Positions 12,201 to 24,915 of a stretch of 64,000 nt of DNA are shown one piece after another. Position 1 is the first letter of the stretch. The number at the start of each line of letters is the position of its first letter. Where the stretch lies: NCBI RefSeq assembly GCF_007565055.1, contig NC_044553.1, positions 102,151,858 to 102,215,857 of the forward strand, given 5' to 3'. Under the pieces are notes generated by a model. It was given only the letters and a program-made list of their open reading frames with translations, was not told where the DNA came from and did no database searches. The DNA is from Rhinopithecus roxellana (Eukaryota; Chordata; Mammalia; Primates; Cercopithecidae). The translations under genes and the position numbers were made by a program.

Positions 12201-13544
12201 ATTTTGTAAGTACTTTTTTAGACGGTCACAATACATAATAGCATTTTGCAGCTCTGATAAATTCAACAGAAAAGACACGTTTAATTCATAAGTGTTTTTG
12301 AGTGTGAGACACTTTATTTTCCTTCACATAATACCACAATATTTCACAAAATAGTTTTACTTTGGATGCTGGTTGGGGTTGGGGTATAAGCTACATAGAT
12401 GATCTAATCTCATTGTTTATTTAGATGCAAAAATATGTGCAATTTACAGTTGGTGGTGACAAGGAGTTCCTTTTGGCACCTATTTTTTAATAATAAGCTA
12501 ATTTGGAGGTTTTGTTGCCAGTAAGAAAGACATTTGGGAAATTACCAGCTTGGCCAAGAATCTCCATAAATACCTTTATTGGAGAATAATCATTTTTAGA
12601 AAACCCAGAGAACTATGGTGATGTCTCTACCTTGTCTAGCCAACTTATAATAGTGTGGGAAAAGAGTCTTATTGAAAATAATTGAGAACTAATGATATGT
12701 AGAAAAAGAAAAATTATTTCTGGTGGTGTGACAGAATCTTTACAAAGAGCTATGGCTTGAAGCTAAAACTGCATCCTGTATGTTAGCAGTTCACAAAAGG
12801 GAAAGCTAGTTGAAGATTGCTTCCTTATTTAGGAAGTCTGGTCTTTAGGAAGATGACTAGTATCTTCTGGGTGCTTTCTTGTTACAGAAAACATAGTGGA
12901 TTATATCTGGGTTAGCTCCTGACTCCCATCGTAAAGTATAAATAAGTGCATGCCTGGTCTAGGGCTTATTCCCTTTGCTATAGGTTCTGAAATTTACCAC
13001 CTGGTTTTATCTATACCAATTTGAATTTATGCACTAATCACTTTATCTTTTCTTTTCTTTTAAGAAAAAAAAAAAAAAAAAAAAACTCCTGAACAGGCGT
13101 TGCTAAATTGCATCTCCAGCAAGGAACTCAAGGAATCTCATGGCTGAAAAATATCTTTTTCTGAAGTTCACACTTTTCACAGTCAATTTAATAAAATATG
13201 ATTGACATTTGATAACAGGTTTGTCCTACATGAATGAGTAGGAAGTCAGATGAGAAAAGAACTCTTTTACTTTGAAGGAATGTGCACTAAAGTCTTTTTG
13301 TAGCACAGCTTTGTAGTATATATGTTTGTTTATATTTTCTATTTAAATTGATATAAGTTGTTCACATGGTGTCAAAACAAACATTTCAGCCTTGCAAGTA
13401 ACTGAATCTGAACACAAATTAATTTGTAATTATGATAATTACATTTATTAACAGCAGAGCATTAGTGACACATCTAATGGCAAACATCAGACCCTTGCTT
13501 CTGTCATTACCATCACTAGGCACATGCCAAGATAACAATAATAA
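9300..13544. other. Long unassigned repeat-poor stretch
   Basis: Over 4 kb without a recognisable gene or named repeat, strongly AT-rich with scattered A or T runs (for example 13063-13084). Minus-strand frames of 67-90 codons (11282, 11772) lack motifs. Conserved non-coding elements could lie here but cannot be seen without alignment. Confidence 0.4.
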
Positions 13545-13795
13545 TGTCTTTGCATTGTGTATTACTGTATAGTTCCCAGAGTTCTTTCATTTATGTTATC
13601 TCATGTTCTTCTCAAAACAATCCCAGGATTAGATAAGGGTGGAGCTATTATTTCTATTTTAGAAATGAGCAAAGTAAGATTAAGAACGTTTCAGTGACTC
13701 GCTCGATGTCACAAAATTCATAATTGGTGAAACTCAGACTCAAACTTAGATTTCTCTAATTTCCACATTCTTTCCTACTTCTTTATTCTGGCTAC
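13545..13795 (-). repeat. MIR, antisense
   Basis: The reverse-complement MIR is readable: TATTTCTATTTTAGAAATGAG (about 13650), then decayed versions of the GAGGTTAAG...TTGCCC core around 13680-13720, and ACTCAGACTCAAACTTAGATT (about 13732). Confidence 0.75.
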
Positions 13796-14944
13796 AGTAG
13801 TGTAGCTCTAACTCTGTCTGATTGTAAGTTGTCATTAAATATTTTGCTTGCCTGTCACTATTTTTTTAAAAAAGATACTTGTCCCCCACTTTCAAGCCTG
13901 TACAGAATAACAAGTTCTAGACAGTGTTAATATTGAATATTACATCTATCGTTTTTAGTTATTTGCAACTAAATCGTTGTTTATAAATCGAAAGATTTAA
14001 ATTAACAGATGGAAAGTATTTTCTAAATATTGCACTTTGTTATGAAACAATGGAAACCTTTTTTCTCCATTTCTGAAGCTAGATATGTATAAATAAGGAA
14101 ATTAATTATGGGATCACAGCGTGACAAAGGATTAAAATCCAATTATTTAAAATTCTAATCTGTTGCTTTGTTGTTTGAGTAATTTGTTTTTCCTGCTTTG
14201 ACCAAGTACAAGTGAGCCAGAAAAGGAAAGATGCCAACAAATATGTTCACTATAAATAATAAAGCTGTTGATCTGTTTTTTCTTTTTTTAAAGCAATAAT
14301 ATCTTCTTCCTCTAATGATCATTAAAATCCAGTAAGGATTTATCTTCCTCCCAAAGGGTAAATGTATTGAGAGACCCACCTTACTTTTTGTGTATAGGAC
14401 TATGCAGACTTCATGTGGAGAAACCATGTGCTAAAAATGGAATTTAGTTTTGCAACTTGCTGACTTTGGTATATAAAGAAGATTCCAGTGACTCACTCTA
14501 TTAGTGGGGGTGTGCTCTTTAAAATGTGGGTCCAATCAGGGGTTTCCTAGAATCATCAACATACTGCCCTCTGTTGACCCTACTTGGAATCAGTGACACT
14601 CCCATTAGACAGTTGACAAGAATTAGGATGCAATTTTTGTCCTGTGTGTAAGAGGTGTAGGGTATGTTCAGCATCAGTATTAAACAGGTGCCTCAGTTAT
14701 AACACAATGCAAGGAGAGAATAGGACTGCCCCACAGAGGTCAAATTTCCATTAGGAAAGCTACGCATTGCAATGAAATGATGGATTAGTTCAGTTAGGCA
14801 AAATTTTGCTTACTCATTTTGTCCAAATTAGCATTTTTTTCCCTCAGTGATCTGGATAATTACTTCACTTCACTGCTGTCCTCTGTGGAGGCCTGGCCTT
14901 AGCCAGTAATTGACATGTCCTGAATTGCAATTTGTCAGTCCAGT
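13796..14944. other. Unassigned DNA
   Basis: No gene or named repeat recognised. Confidence 0.4.
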
Positions 14945-15330
14945 TCAATTCAGGAAATCAATTTATGGAACACCTAGTATATGTTAAATACTATGCTGCA
15001 GTTTGAAATTCAAAGGTGAATAAAACATGATCCTTTGTCTCTTGGGAGCTCAGAGGATAAGCTGGAAACAAACTCATGCAACCACTGTAATAGAAAGTGG
15101 TAAGTGCTCCATTCTCGGTGCAGGGGAGAGGCAGATGGTGGTGGGGAGACAGTGTTCTGTGAGAGCACACATAAGAGAATTGTTCATCAGAAGCCAAGGA
15201 AGTATTATTTGAAGTAAGCCTAAGTAGGAGCAAAGAATGTTTGGAAGGGTGTTCTGGAGTTCAGTATTTATTATTTGCACTTGAGATTGTAAATGCCAAA
15301 TAAGTAGGGAATGAGGCTCTTGGATACAAA
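14945..15330 (+). repeat. Old interspersed repeat, unassigned family, copy 1
   Basis: The head resembles the very common ancient motif for a family beginning 'TTATGGAACACCTAGTATATG...', followed by a match to 'AAACATGATCCTTTGTCTC' and 'GTGGTAAGTGCTC'. The same order of words recurs at 19455-20690 and 36385-37905. The family is an old L2- or L1ME-type repeat that I cannot name with confidence. Confidence 0.6.
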
Positions 15331-18300
15331 GGCAAAGATGGTTTTAGAAGAAAGTTATTGATAAATCAATAGATGGAGAAATGGATTCCTTTTCTGGTCT
15401 TAAATTTTTTTTTTTTTGCTTTTGCTAAGGAAAATTAATGCTCTTTCTAACAGAAGTAGCTATGAACTCTTGACCAAAAGTACAAGGAAATTGGATCTTT
15501 CAAACACTGATTTTTTTTTTTAAGTTCCTCTTGAACTTTAGCAATGGAGCACCAATTTCAAACAAACACACCATTCTTAGAGCAGCAAATGGGTGCCCAA
15601 TTGTGCCCTAAGGCTTTTTCTTGCATTTTAAAAAGTTTAGTCTGAAGTTTCCTGGCAGCACAGAGGAGTCCCTGCCTAATAATCTATACTAGGGAAAAGA
15701 CTGACTTTGGGAACACTTTTGGAGTAAAGATTGACAGCGAGATCCTTTCCAGAAAACCAGTTACAGCAAAGATGGTTATAGAATGTCACTCAGCTTATGA
15801 CCAGAGGAGCCAAACTGCCCTAGAGATGTGTTCAGCCTGTAAGGTAATCACAGTGATCAGAGGCAAAATTTGAGTGTTGTGTTGTGTTGACAGCCTGCAG
15901 AAGGCAATGGACCCTTTGGGAAATTACCTGAAATGGATGGTCATGTCTGCATTAAGAGTTTTCTTAGGTTATCTCCTAAAACCTCCTTCAGTTAAATAAT
16001 TATACGCTATTGTTTTTATACTAAAAGGGAAATGTTGTCTCACAATTCAATGTGCTTGCTTGGAGTAGATTGTGTGGTAGAAATGATTTGTCCTAATTCG
16101 TTCATTCTCTCACTCCTTTACCAACAACAATATTAGTTTTCAGAAAATTTGGGCGTAGTCAAAGTTTGTTCCCTGAGACCACAGAACGGAGTAAATGCAA
16201 ATATTTTACATTCTAGACTTCATTAATTAATGATTAGGGTAATATTTTAGGAGGATTAATCTGCACATAGGCCAAAAGAGCTGGGAAAAACTCAAAGCAA
16301 AGCGCATAGACAAAATAAAATATGGTGATCTAGGATTGAACTGATGAGACTTCGTACTAGGATGATGATTGGGAAGAACTTTGCTAAGAGGTTGTTGAGA
16401 GAGACTGATAATAACAATAAAAGAGTAGTTTGTTGACTCCAAGTGACTGGATTTTATATGGAATTGACTTTCAGAAACAATTGGGTTGGGGATATAGAGT
16501 TGCTATCTCTGTCCCTATTCTCACTATTGTTCTATTTCAGTAACAGCTCAATTTGAACATAGTGTTTTCTTTTTTATTGTGAAACATTGAAAACCATACT
16601 ATGCTGGATTTTTAATAATGGAAATATGAAAATCTGTTTCCTAATGTGTCTGTGTTAGTATAATATGTGTAAAATTATTATTACAAATTAACTTTTTATA
16701 TAATTAGTTATGCTCTACGTCTTAGTTTTACAAGATGTATTATACAAAAAATAATGGCAGTCTCTCAAATTTCATGTATGTCATCAATGGATTTCTAGAG
16801 GACTTTTCATTTTTTGAGTAATAAAGGCATATAAATCCTTGTAGGAAAATAAATCCCTATGAGGCCACTAATTCTCAGAGGCTTATTTTATAAATAATGC
16901 CCCCTGCACACCTTTGTTATACAAGTTTACTTTTTCAAGATACTCTAGACCATTTAAATATCTTATCTCCAAGGAGGCATTAGTACAGTTTATGTTTCTG
17001 ATACACTTTTTTGGGCTTGTTAAAATCATCTGCAAATGTTCTCCTATGGTGAGAATCTCCTTTGTATATACTTTTTTCAATCCCTGCTATTTCCAGAATT
17101 CCCCTGTTCTACCTCAATGCACAGTAGTTACTGGGGAAGACAACAAAAACACAAATTGTGTTATAAACTCTTTTCCTGAAACTTATTCTGATACCAAACT
17201 CTCCTTCCTTCCCTGCCCCCAGCTTTCAGACCAATTTACAAGTTGAACCAACCTAACTCAAGCAGGAATTTAAAATCTGTTAGAGAGCTCAGCCTGTTGA
17301 TTTACAGAGCTGAAGTCTGCACAGAGGAATCATCTGTAATGGGATTCTTTGCTCCCTGGAGAGACATTACATAGCAGAGTTGTAAATTACTAAAGAAATA
17401 GAAGAGGGGAAGAGGAGAGTAGGAGTCTATGTTTCGTAAAAATAGAATATACTATTGATCAGAGCAATTGTCCTTTAACTTTTTATTTTTCATCATAAAA
17501 TGAAGAGGTTGCCCTGAGAAAAAGAAAAGTGGATGTTTAAGAAGTTAAGTGTGCTATTTGTTGTCCTGTTTACTTGGTGTAAAAGGTTGTCATTTGTTTG
17601 GTTTGGCAGTGGTCTCTTGGTAAGTTCTGCCCACTCCCCACTCCTGCCGGCCCTAGGATTTTCTTTTTTAAAGTCATTAGTCATTAGTCATTACATCTAT
17701 ATGACAATGTAGTGGAACCCTATTTGCATCCAGGAGTCATCACAATCAGCCCTTTGCCCACTATGCATTTTCCCTGAATCAAACTATAACACTGGCTTTG
17801 AATAGGGTAATATATAAGGTGTAGGAATACAGAATTCTAAGTGAAAATGTCCTAAATACATTGCCAGTGCAGTGAAACTAGCCAACAGAGAAATAGATGA
17901 CCTCAGGAAACGTCTGGCTTAACAAATGTATACCTTTAAATTGGAAATCTAATTATTTGCCTTAGATTTGCACTGCTGGGAACTTAATGCAAGACCGTGT
18001 TAAATAAACTTATTATTTCCGTTTTTCATTTAACCTGTGGGTTGTAGTATGACCAATTTGTTTTATATCCTCAATCAACAGATGATTGTATTTGGTAATA
18101 ATTTATCAAGAATAAAAATCTGTTTTTGAAACTAATCACCTCATGTTAGGTCTGCTCTTTTTCAAAACCACCATCTGATATTCATTTTGTCTGCAAGACA
18201 AACATACTGATGAAAATGCGTATACCACAGGATACAGCCAGTGGAATGGAGCATTTCCAGTCTTTGTATATATTTAGAACATTTTCTGTTTTCCCAACAG

Positions 18301-19034
18301 ATGGACCAAATTTTAGTATTAAAGAAAAAAATCAATTTTACATAGTACAAACAAATTGAACAAGTACATTGTGTATTTCTGATTACTTTGTAACAGAATG
18401 TCCAGTGGAATTTGGGGTCAAATCAGGTCACATCTAACCTCTGTGATTTGAAAAAAAAAAAGTGACCTTTTCATATTTACTATGATTTTTTTTAGATGAT
18501 TAGGTGAATCTCTAAATGGGAAATACTAAGTTTCATGTATTTTGCAAGTCGTTAAGTTTCTCAGTCTAATGACTTGTTTATGTACTAGTATCTTGAAATG
18601 TTATTGTTTTTCTATAAACCCAGCAACCTTACTATGTACAGTTTACCAGAGTGATATATGGATTATAATCCTCAAACTTTTTAAAATTATTTAGGGCAAA
18701 TAGCTCTGCACTTACTCTTATTAACTACATTGAGTTTTATTTAACACAGTGTTGGCACTGGTTTCTTTGGAAAATTAGCTGGCATTCTCAAAACTGCATT
18801 ATTTATAAAAGTTTAACTTTAGAATGTATTTGAATTTATACTAAATGTTTACATGTCTTATTTTCTTATATATTCAACTTTAAATAAAAATTATACTTAT
18901 TTTATCTGTCATGTTTAGGCTGCCTATATTTATTTTATTAGTGAGGAGAGCTGGAACTATACATTTGTCTTTTAGAATGTTATCTCTGTCTTTCCTCCTT
19001 TTATTCCATCTATATCATACTTCTTTAATTTCAC
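15331..19034. other. Long unassigned stretch
   Basis: No gene recognised. A triple 7-bp tandem repeat AGTCATT lies at 17672-17692. Both strands are otherwise rich in short chance frames; the longest here is 110 codons at 16914 on the plus strand, with no domain features. Confidence 0.4.
17672..17692. repeat. Three tandem copies of a 7-mer (AGTCATT)
   Basis: Exact AGTCATT three times in a row, a small tandem repeat with no other features. Confidence 0.95.
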
Positions 19035-19440
19035 TCTTTTTTTTTAAACTTGCTGTGGCTCCCCAGTGTTCAAGGATGATCAAAGCCTCCTTAGTCTTTT
19101 ACCATCTGGTCTTACCTATCTTTCCAACCCCAATGTCCCTTTCTAGCCTCAGTAGGCCCTTACTTACTTCCCTCCTTAGGCCCCAAATACCTCTTGAATT
19201 TTTCTGGAATTTGACATCCTCTTACACACTTTTTTTTTTTTTTCCAGCTTTACCAGTTGTCTCCTTGACCTGGAATGACCTTCCTCATTTCCCCTCCTAA
19301 CGCATTTCCTTAAATTCAGGACCTGATGCTGTATTCTAAAATGTCTTTCTAACTCCTCAGGCATGAGGAGTTCAGCGTTCTCATTACCAATGCCTTTATC
19401 ATTGCTGTGTTGTGTAGAACTTCCAGAATATTGAGAAGAC
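19035..19440 (+). repeat. L2 LINE 3' region
   Basis: L2 3'-end words run in order: TGCTGTGGCTCCCCAGTGTTCAAGGATGATC (about 19048), decayed TTTTACCATCTGGTCTTACC (about 19098), TTGACCTGGAATGACCTTCC (about 19265) and TGATGCTGTATTCTAAAATG. A plus-strand frame (18911-19300, 129 codons) crosses this repeat. It is not expected to be a functional gene. Confidence 0.8.
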
Positions 19441-19454
19441 AGGAGACAAACAAG

Positions 19455-20690
19455 TAAACTATTTCACTTGTGATAAGTGATATTAAGGAAATGAGTAGGG
19501 TACAAAGAGAGAAAAACTGGTCATTGAAGACCTCTCTGAAAAAGTGGCTTTTAAAATGAGACCAAAAATATAAAAAAAGCCAGCCGTATAAAGCCTAGAG
19601 GGCAAATATTTCAAGCAGAGAAGCACATACAAAGCTCCAAGATAAGGAAGAGCTTGGTGTGTCTGAGCAACTGAGAAGAGGCCACATGGCTGAAGTATAG
19701 TAATCAAGGAACCAATGGCATGAGTTGAGGTTGGAGAGCTGGTGGACAGGGGCTAGGTCAGGCTGGCATTGACAATTGAAGACTCTTAAGCAAAGGAATG
19801 TCATGAATATATTACTGATGTAGGATGACCTTTGTTGATCCTGTCTGGAGAATAGATTGGAGGGGCAAGAATCTCAGGGAAACCACAAGGATGCTATTCC
19901 AGAGAATGGGACAAGACATAACTTTCAAACTGTAGATCCTGGGATAAACCCACAGCTATATTCAGAGTATTTTCTAACAGTTCTATCTTTTAAACCATAT
20001 TTTGAAACCTAAGCAAGAAAATAATAATATTTGGCAATATTATTATTGCTGTTATAAAAATAATGTCATTAGTCAGAGAAGTCATTTGTGTTGAAATAAT
20101 GCAGATGGTGTAAGCCAAGAAGTGTAGATTTTCTCTAAGTGCAAAGGGATGCACTTAGAGTGCATGAAGGGATGTGCTCCAAATTGTGTTTTGAAAACAG
20201 ATGTGAAAATAGGTGAGAAATTCGCAAGAGTAGACAAGAAATCAGATAGGAGATTATTGTAATAGGTAAAATGTGGTGGAGACTTAGACAAGGGTAATGA
20301 CAATGGAGATAGTGAAGAGTAGACACATTTGCAACATGTTTAGGATTGGATTGGAGATAGGGAATATGAAAGAGGAGATGTTCCTGATTTCTTCCCCCAA
20401 CACTAGCTTTATTGAAGAATAACTGACAAATAAAAATTTTATGTGTTTATGGAATACAATGTAGTGCTTTGATGTATGTGTCCATTGTGAAATGATTCTC
20501 ATAATCAAGATAATTAACAGTTCCATCACCTCATGTCACTGATTTATTGAATGAGCTAGTGAATGGAGAGAGGTGCCAATCTGTAAAATAGGTAACAGTG
20601 TTAAGGGAAAGATCAGTAGTTCAATTTTGGAGGTATTAAATTTAAGACATTTGTCTATAAATAGGAATTTTTATGTAGGCAGCTAAATTA
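19455..20690 (+). repeat. Old interspersed repeat, unassigned family, copy 2 (interrupted)
   Basis: Words in family order are GGTCATTGAAGACCTCTCTGA (about 19519), GAAGAGCTTGGTGTGTCTGA (about 19647), GGAGAATAGATTGGAGGGGC (about 19846), TTGGATTGGAGATAGGGAAT (about 20350) and, after an L1 insertion, AAAGATCAGTAGTTCAATTTTG (about 20608). The same word order is seen at 36385-37905. It is split by the L1M piece at 20396-20540. Confidence 0.65.
20396..20540 (-). repeat. L1M fragment inserted in the old repeat
   Basis: Antisense L1M 3' sequence: AGCTTTATTGAAGAATAACTGA, TTTATGGAATACAATGTAG and ACAGTTCCATCACCTCATG. CTGATTT(C/A)TT occurs at 20384-20393 and again at 20539-20548, a possible target duplication. 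The outer repeat resumes afterwards. Confidence 0.7.
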
Positions 20691-20754
20691 ATTTGACAAT
20701 GCATATGTACATGTAAAGAAAAGATTATACTATAAACATTATTTTACTAAAAAA

Positions 20755-21165
20755 TACCATGGGGATTCCTTCATATTTGTAATATAGATTTACTTTTTCT
20801 TTTAAGTTGGGGGATCATATAGCTCTACCATAATTTAATGAATTTCCATATATGTCATTATTATGTATGTCATTGCATGGTTTTACAAGTATTTCTGTAA
20901 GACAGATTCCAGAAAGTAGAATTGCTGGATGAAAATTTGTGTGCATAAAAGGGATTGCACCATTAACCATGTGTTAGGGTGTCAATTACCCCAATGCTGG
21001 ATTCCTTCAATTTTATATTTTCCCATCCGAAAGGGGAAAATATTATCTTAGTGTTATTTTACCTTCCCTTTCCTTGATGCGTGTTGTTGAAAATCTTTTC
21101 ATTTGTTCATTGGTCATTTGGATTTTTTTGTTTATTTGTATTATGTGGAAATAATAATAATAATA
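20755..21165 (-). repeat. Old LINE-1 (L1ME or HAL1-like) fragment, antisense
   Basis: Antisense ORF2-end landmarks are present: GTAGAATTGCTGGATGAAAA (about 20917), then a decayed block corresponding to the fragment around the 'gcaccattaacc' word, and TTCATTTGTTCATTGGTCATTTGGA (about 21098). It ends at an ATA-rich simple repeat (21151-21169). Too decayed to code. Confidence 0.7.
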
Positions 21166-21169
21166 ATAA
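21150..21169. repeat. (AAT)n microsatellite
   Basis: A run of about six AAT units next to the left end of the Tigger1 element. Confidence 0.9.
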
Positions 21170-21207
21170 GTAATTTTAGAAATGAAGAAGCAAAAAACAT
21201 TCAGATA

Positions 21208-23547
21208 CAGGCATACTTCATTTTATTATTGCACTTTGCAGATAACTGCATTTTTTTTTACTAATGAAGGATTGTGGCAACTCTGTGTCCAGCAAGTCTA
21301 TTGGCACCATTTTCCCAACAGCATGTGCTCACTTGGGGTCTCTGTGTCACATTTTGGCAATTCTCACACTATTTCAAATGTTTTCATCATTATTGTTACA
21401 TCTGTTATGATAATCTGTTATCAGTAATCTTTGATGTTACTATTGTATTTCGTTTTGAGCACCATGAACCACGTACATATAAAACAGTGAACTTAATTGA
21501 TAAATGTTGTGTGTGTTCTGACTGCTCCACTGTCTGTTTCTCTGTCTACCTCTCCTTGGACCTCCCTATTCCATGAGACAAGACAATATTAAAATTAGGC
21601 CATTTAGTAATCCTACAGTGACATCCAAGTGTTCGAGTGAAAGAAAGAGTCAGAGGTTTGTCACTTTAAATCAAAAGCCAGAAATGATTACGCTTAGTGA
21701 GGAAGCCATGCCAAAAGCTAGGCCTCTTGCATTAAACAGTTAGCCAAGTTGTGAATGCAAAGGAAAAGTTCTTGAAGTGAGTACCACACAAATGATAAGA
21801 AAGTGAAACAACTTTATTGATGATACAGAGAAAGTTTTAGTAGTCTGGATAGAAGATCAAACCAGCCATGACCTTCCCTGAAGCCAAAAGCTAATCCAGA
21901 GCAAGGCCCTAACTATTTTCAATTCTGTGAAGGCTGAGAGAGGTGAAGAAGCTGCAGAAGAAAAGTTTGAAGCTAGCAGAGATTGGTTCATGAGGTTTGA
22001 GGAAATAATCTGTCTTCATAACAGAAAAGTGCAAGGTGAAACAGTAAGTGCTAATGTAGAAGCTGCAGCAAGTTATCCACAAGATCTAATTAAGATCACT
22101 GAGGAAGGTGCCTACAGTAAGCAATAGATTTTCAATGTACATGAAACAGCCTTTTATTGGAAGAAGATGCCATCTGGGACTTTCATAGCTAGAGAGGATA
22201 AGTCATGGCCTGGCTTAAAAGCTTAAAGGACAAGCTGACTGTCTTTTTAGGAGCTAATACAATTGGTGAATTGAGGCCAATGCTCATTGAATATTTTGAA
22301 AATCCTAAGGCTCTTAAGAATTATGCCAAATCTGCTGTGCCCTATAAATGGAACAACAAAGGCTGGATGACGGTATGTCTGTATACAGCATGGTTTACTG
22401 AATATCTTAAGCCCACAGTGAAGATCTACTGCCAAGAAAAACAGATTTCTTTCCAAATATTATTGCTCATTGACAATGCACCTGGTCACTCAAGAGACTT
22501 AGTGGAGATGTATAAAGAGATTCATGTTGTTTTCATGCCTGCCAACACAACATTCATTCTGTAGCCCATGGATTGAGGAGTAATTTCAACTTTCAAGTCT
22601 TGTTATAAAAGACTTATATTTTGTAAGGCTATACCTCCCACAGATAGTGATTCTTCTGATGGATCTGGGCAAAATAAGTTGAAAACCTAGAAAGAATTTA
22701 TCATTCTGAATGCCATTAAGAGCATTTGTGATTCATGGGAGGAGGTCAAAATATCAACATTGACAGGCGTTTGGGAAAAATTAATTCCAGTTCTCATGGG
22801 AGACTTTGAGGGGTTCAAGAACAGATTTAGTAGAAATATCAAGAGAGCGAGAATTAGAAGTGGAGGGTGAATTACCTCAATCTCAGGATAAAATCTGAAT
22901 GGATAGTAAGTTGCTTCTTATGGATGAGCGAAGAAAGTTGTTTCTTGAGATGGAATCTGCTCCTGGATAGATACTGTGAACATTGTTGAAATGACAACAA
23001 AGGATTGAGAACATTTCATAAACTTAGTTGGCACAGCAGCTGCAGGGTTTAAGTGGATTGACTCTAATTTTGAAAGAAGTTCTGCTCTGGGGAAAATGGT
23101 ATCAAACAGCATTAGAAAATAGAAAAATAAATAGAAAAATCTTTTGTGAAAGGAAGAGTTCATTGATGAGGCAAATGAAATTGTTGTCTTATTTTAAAGA
23201 AACTGCCACAGCTGCCCCAATCTTCAGCAAGGTCATCTCTGATCAGTCGGGGCCTTGCCTTCACCAGTGTGAAGGCAAGACCCTCCACCAGCAAAACGAT
23301 TACAATTCGCTGAAGGCTCAGATGATCGTTAACATTTTTTTGCAAAAAAGTATTTTTAAAATTAAGATTTGTACATTATTTTCAGACATAATGCTATTTC
23401 ACACTTACTAGAATATATAGCCTACTACTAATAGACTTAATGGTGTGAACGTAACTTTTATATGCACTGGGAAACCAAAAAATTCATGTGACTTGCTTTA
23501 TTGCAATGATCTGGAACCTAACCTGCAATGCCTCTGAGGTTTGCCTG
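21208..23547 (+). mobile_element. Near full-length Tigger1 DNA transposon (TcMar-Tigger, pogo group)
   Basis: The left terminus CAGGCATACTTCATTTTATT (21208) and right terminus ending CTGAGGTTTGCCTG (23547) are inverted copies of each other with a few mismatches. Each is flanked by TA (21206-21207 and 23548-23549), the expected Tigger target duplication. The span is 2340 bp; the family is about 2.4 kb. The element contains a 5' non-coding region, a degenerate transposase gene (separate entry) and a 3' region with TATGCACTGGGAAACC shortly before the right end. No later repeat is inserted in it. Cut-and-paste elements of this family were active in early primate or eutherian ancestors and are extinct now. 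Confidence 0.95.
21618..23332 (+). pseudogene. Tigger1 transposase (pogo/CENP-B-like DDE), inactivated
   Basis: In living relatives of this family the protein binds the terminal repeats through an N-terminal CENP-B-type helix-turn-helix region and cuts DNA with a DDE/DDD catalytic core. Here the usual start codon is GTG (21618-21620). The N-terminal frame hits a stop soon after a deletion near 21715. A clear fragment follows at 21927-22127, ending at TAG 22125-22127. In the same frame the first catalytic aspartate position (expected D in the V-D-E-T motif) reads His, CAT at 22140-22142. The frame then shifts, and 22205-22564 encodes 119 residues with an intact second-site motif L-I-D-N-A-P-G-H. 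It stops at TAG, and a second stop (TGA) follows the third catalytic motif M-D. A C-terminal remnant is readable at about 23028-23330. The multiple stops, frameshifts and catalytic change make it non-functional. A co-opted use is unlikely because the damage lies across the whole gene. Confidence 0.93.
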
Positions 23548-24915
23548 TACTTCAGAAAAAGAAAATAAACAAAAAGTAAAGAAAAGAAGGAAGGAAGGCA
23601 GTAGGAAAGAATAAGGAAATAAATGCCGGCCTACTCACTATTTATTACTGGATGACTTAACGACAATTTCAGAGTGGTAAGTGGGGTGAGGGGTAAATAT
23701 TTTACAAAAAATCACCAGTTATACTTTTGTATGAAAGTTGTGCATTAACAAAATATTCGATGTAGTTTTTGGAGGGCAATTTAGAAATCTGTGTTTTGTT
23801 GTCTGTTTTTATTTCTTATATATTAAGAGATTTTTGAAAACAAGCCTGCAAATGCTCAAGAAACTTTGGTTGAGATACAGAAAGCCAAGGAGAAGACTGA
23901 TGAAGCATTTTCCCTCTTGGAACATCCTGGTGTACTTCACAGAGCAGCTGTACTTTGCAGGCTGCTACAATAGTCATAGCAAACCCAGTAAGAGATCACC
24001 CACAGCCATGTGTATCCTGTTCTATTGATAAAGGAAATGTCGACTAGGACACTGGGGATTAGACACAACTAATTTTCTAAAATGCCATTGAGCTGATCTT
24101 TATCTGTAAAGCCAACATAGACATACGAATAGTTAAAACAAGTTCCGTGTCTCTCAGATGTCAGTGGGAGAAAGCCTGGTGTTTTATTTCACCCAAAGAA
24201 CAGCATTTCTCAATGGCAAGAAGTCTTTAAAAATTATATTTGTTGAAGCTATTATTTTCAAATGCTACTCCAATTATTAGGGTTCTTGGAGTACATATTT
24301 TTAAATAAACAATTTAAGTTTTGTTTAGCTAGACTCTGAGCTGCACATTCCACCAGTCTCCCCCAAAGAAGTCTGATGATACCATGCTCTCAGAATTCTA
24401 AGTTCACGGTGGTTCGACTGGGCTGGTGTGTCCCTAAAGCACTCTGGCCTTCTTTGAAGACTATTTATGATCAAATCAGTTTTGTCATTCTGACAGTGGG
24501 AATGACAAGTTAAACACAACCCAGCGCTGTGGATTCTTTGTGGTGATTCTTCTAACTTCAAGAGCAGTTGTTTTACACTGAGTGTCCTAAGTGGCTGGTC
24601 TAATATGAAAATTGAATCCTTTAAGTCAAATAGGTATTACTAAAGTTGGGGAAATTCGGCTTACCACACACATTCAGACATGGTTTGCAAAACATTGTAA
24701 TATGTATATTAAATGATGGAATCAGGAAATAATGAGTCAGAATTTGCCTACAATTTATCAAAACTCCAGAAAATACTAAACTTTCTGTTGATGCCTTGAA
24801 ACTGAGGTTAAATTTTCTGTGATAATTGAGGTTTATTTCCTACTTTCTGCATTTACAGGTTATACTATTTATGGGCAGGTTTTTGCTCAGACATACAATT
24901 CAGCTTCTAATTTTA
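23548..24915. other. Unassigned DNA
   Basis: A short GA-rich run (23575-23610) is followed by DNA with no recognised repeat. The part at 24320-24600 is slightly richer in G+C and free of named repeats. It is a possible conserved non-coding piece, but nothing in the sequence proves that. Confidence 0.4.

Noticed and set aside
18911..19300. 129-codon plus-strand frame with hydrophobic segments
   Set aside because: Its second half is L2 3' sequence and its first half is AT-rich DNA. Hydrophobicity comes from T-rich codons.
22205..22564. 119-codon frame that looks like a conserved protein with an L-I-D-N-A-P-G-H motif
   Set aside because: It is one piece of the dead Tigger1 transposase. The gene is broken by frameshifts and stops on both sides, so it is not a separate gene.
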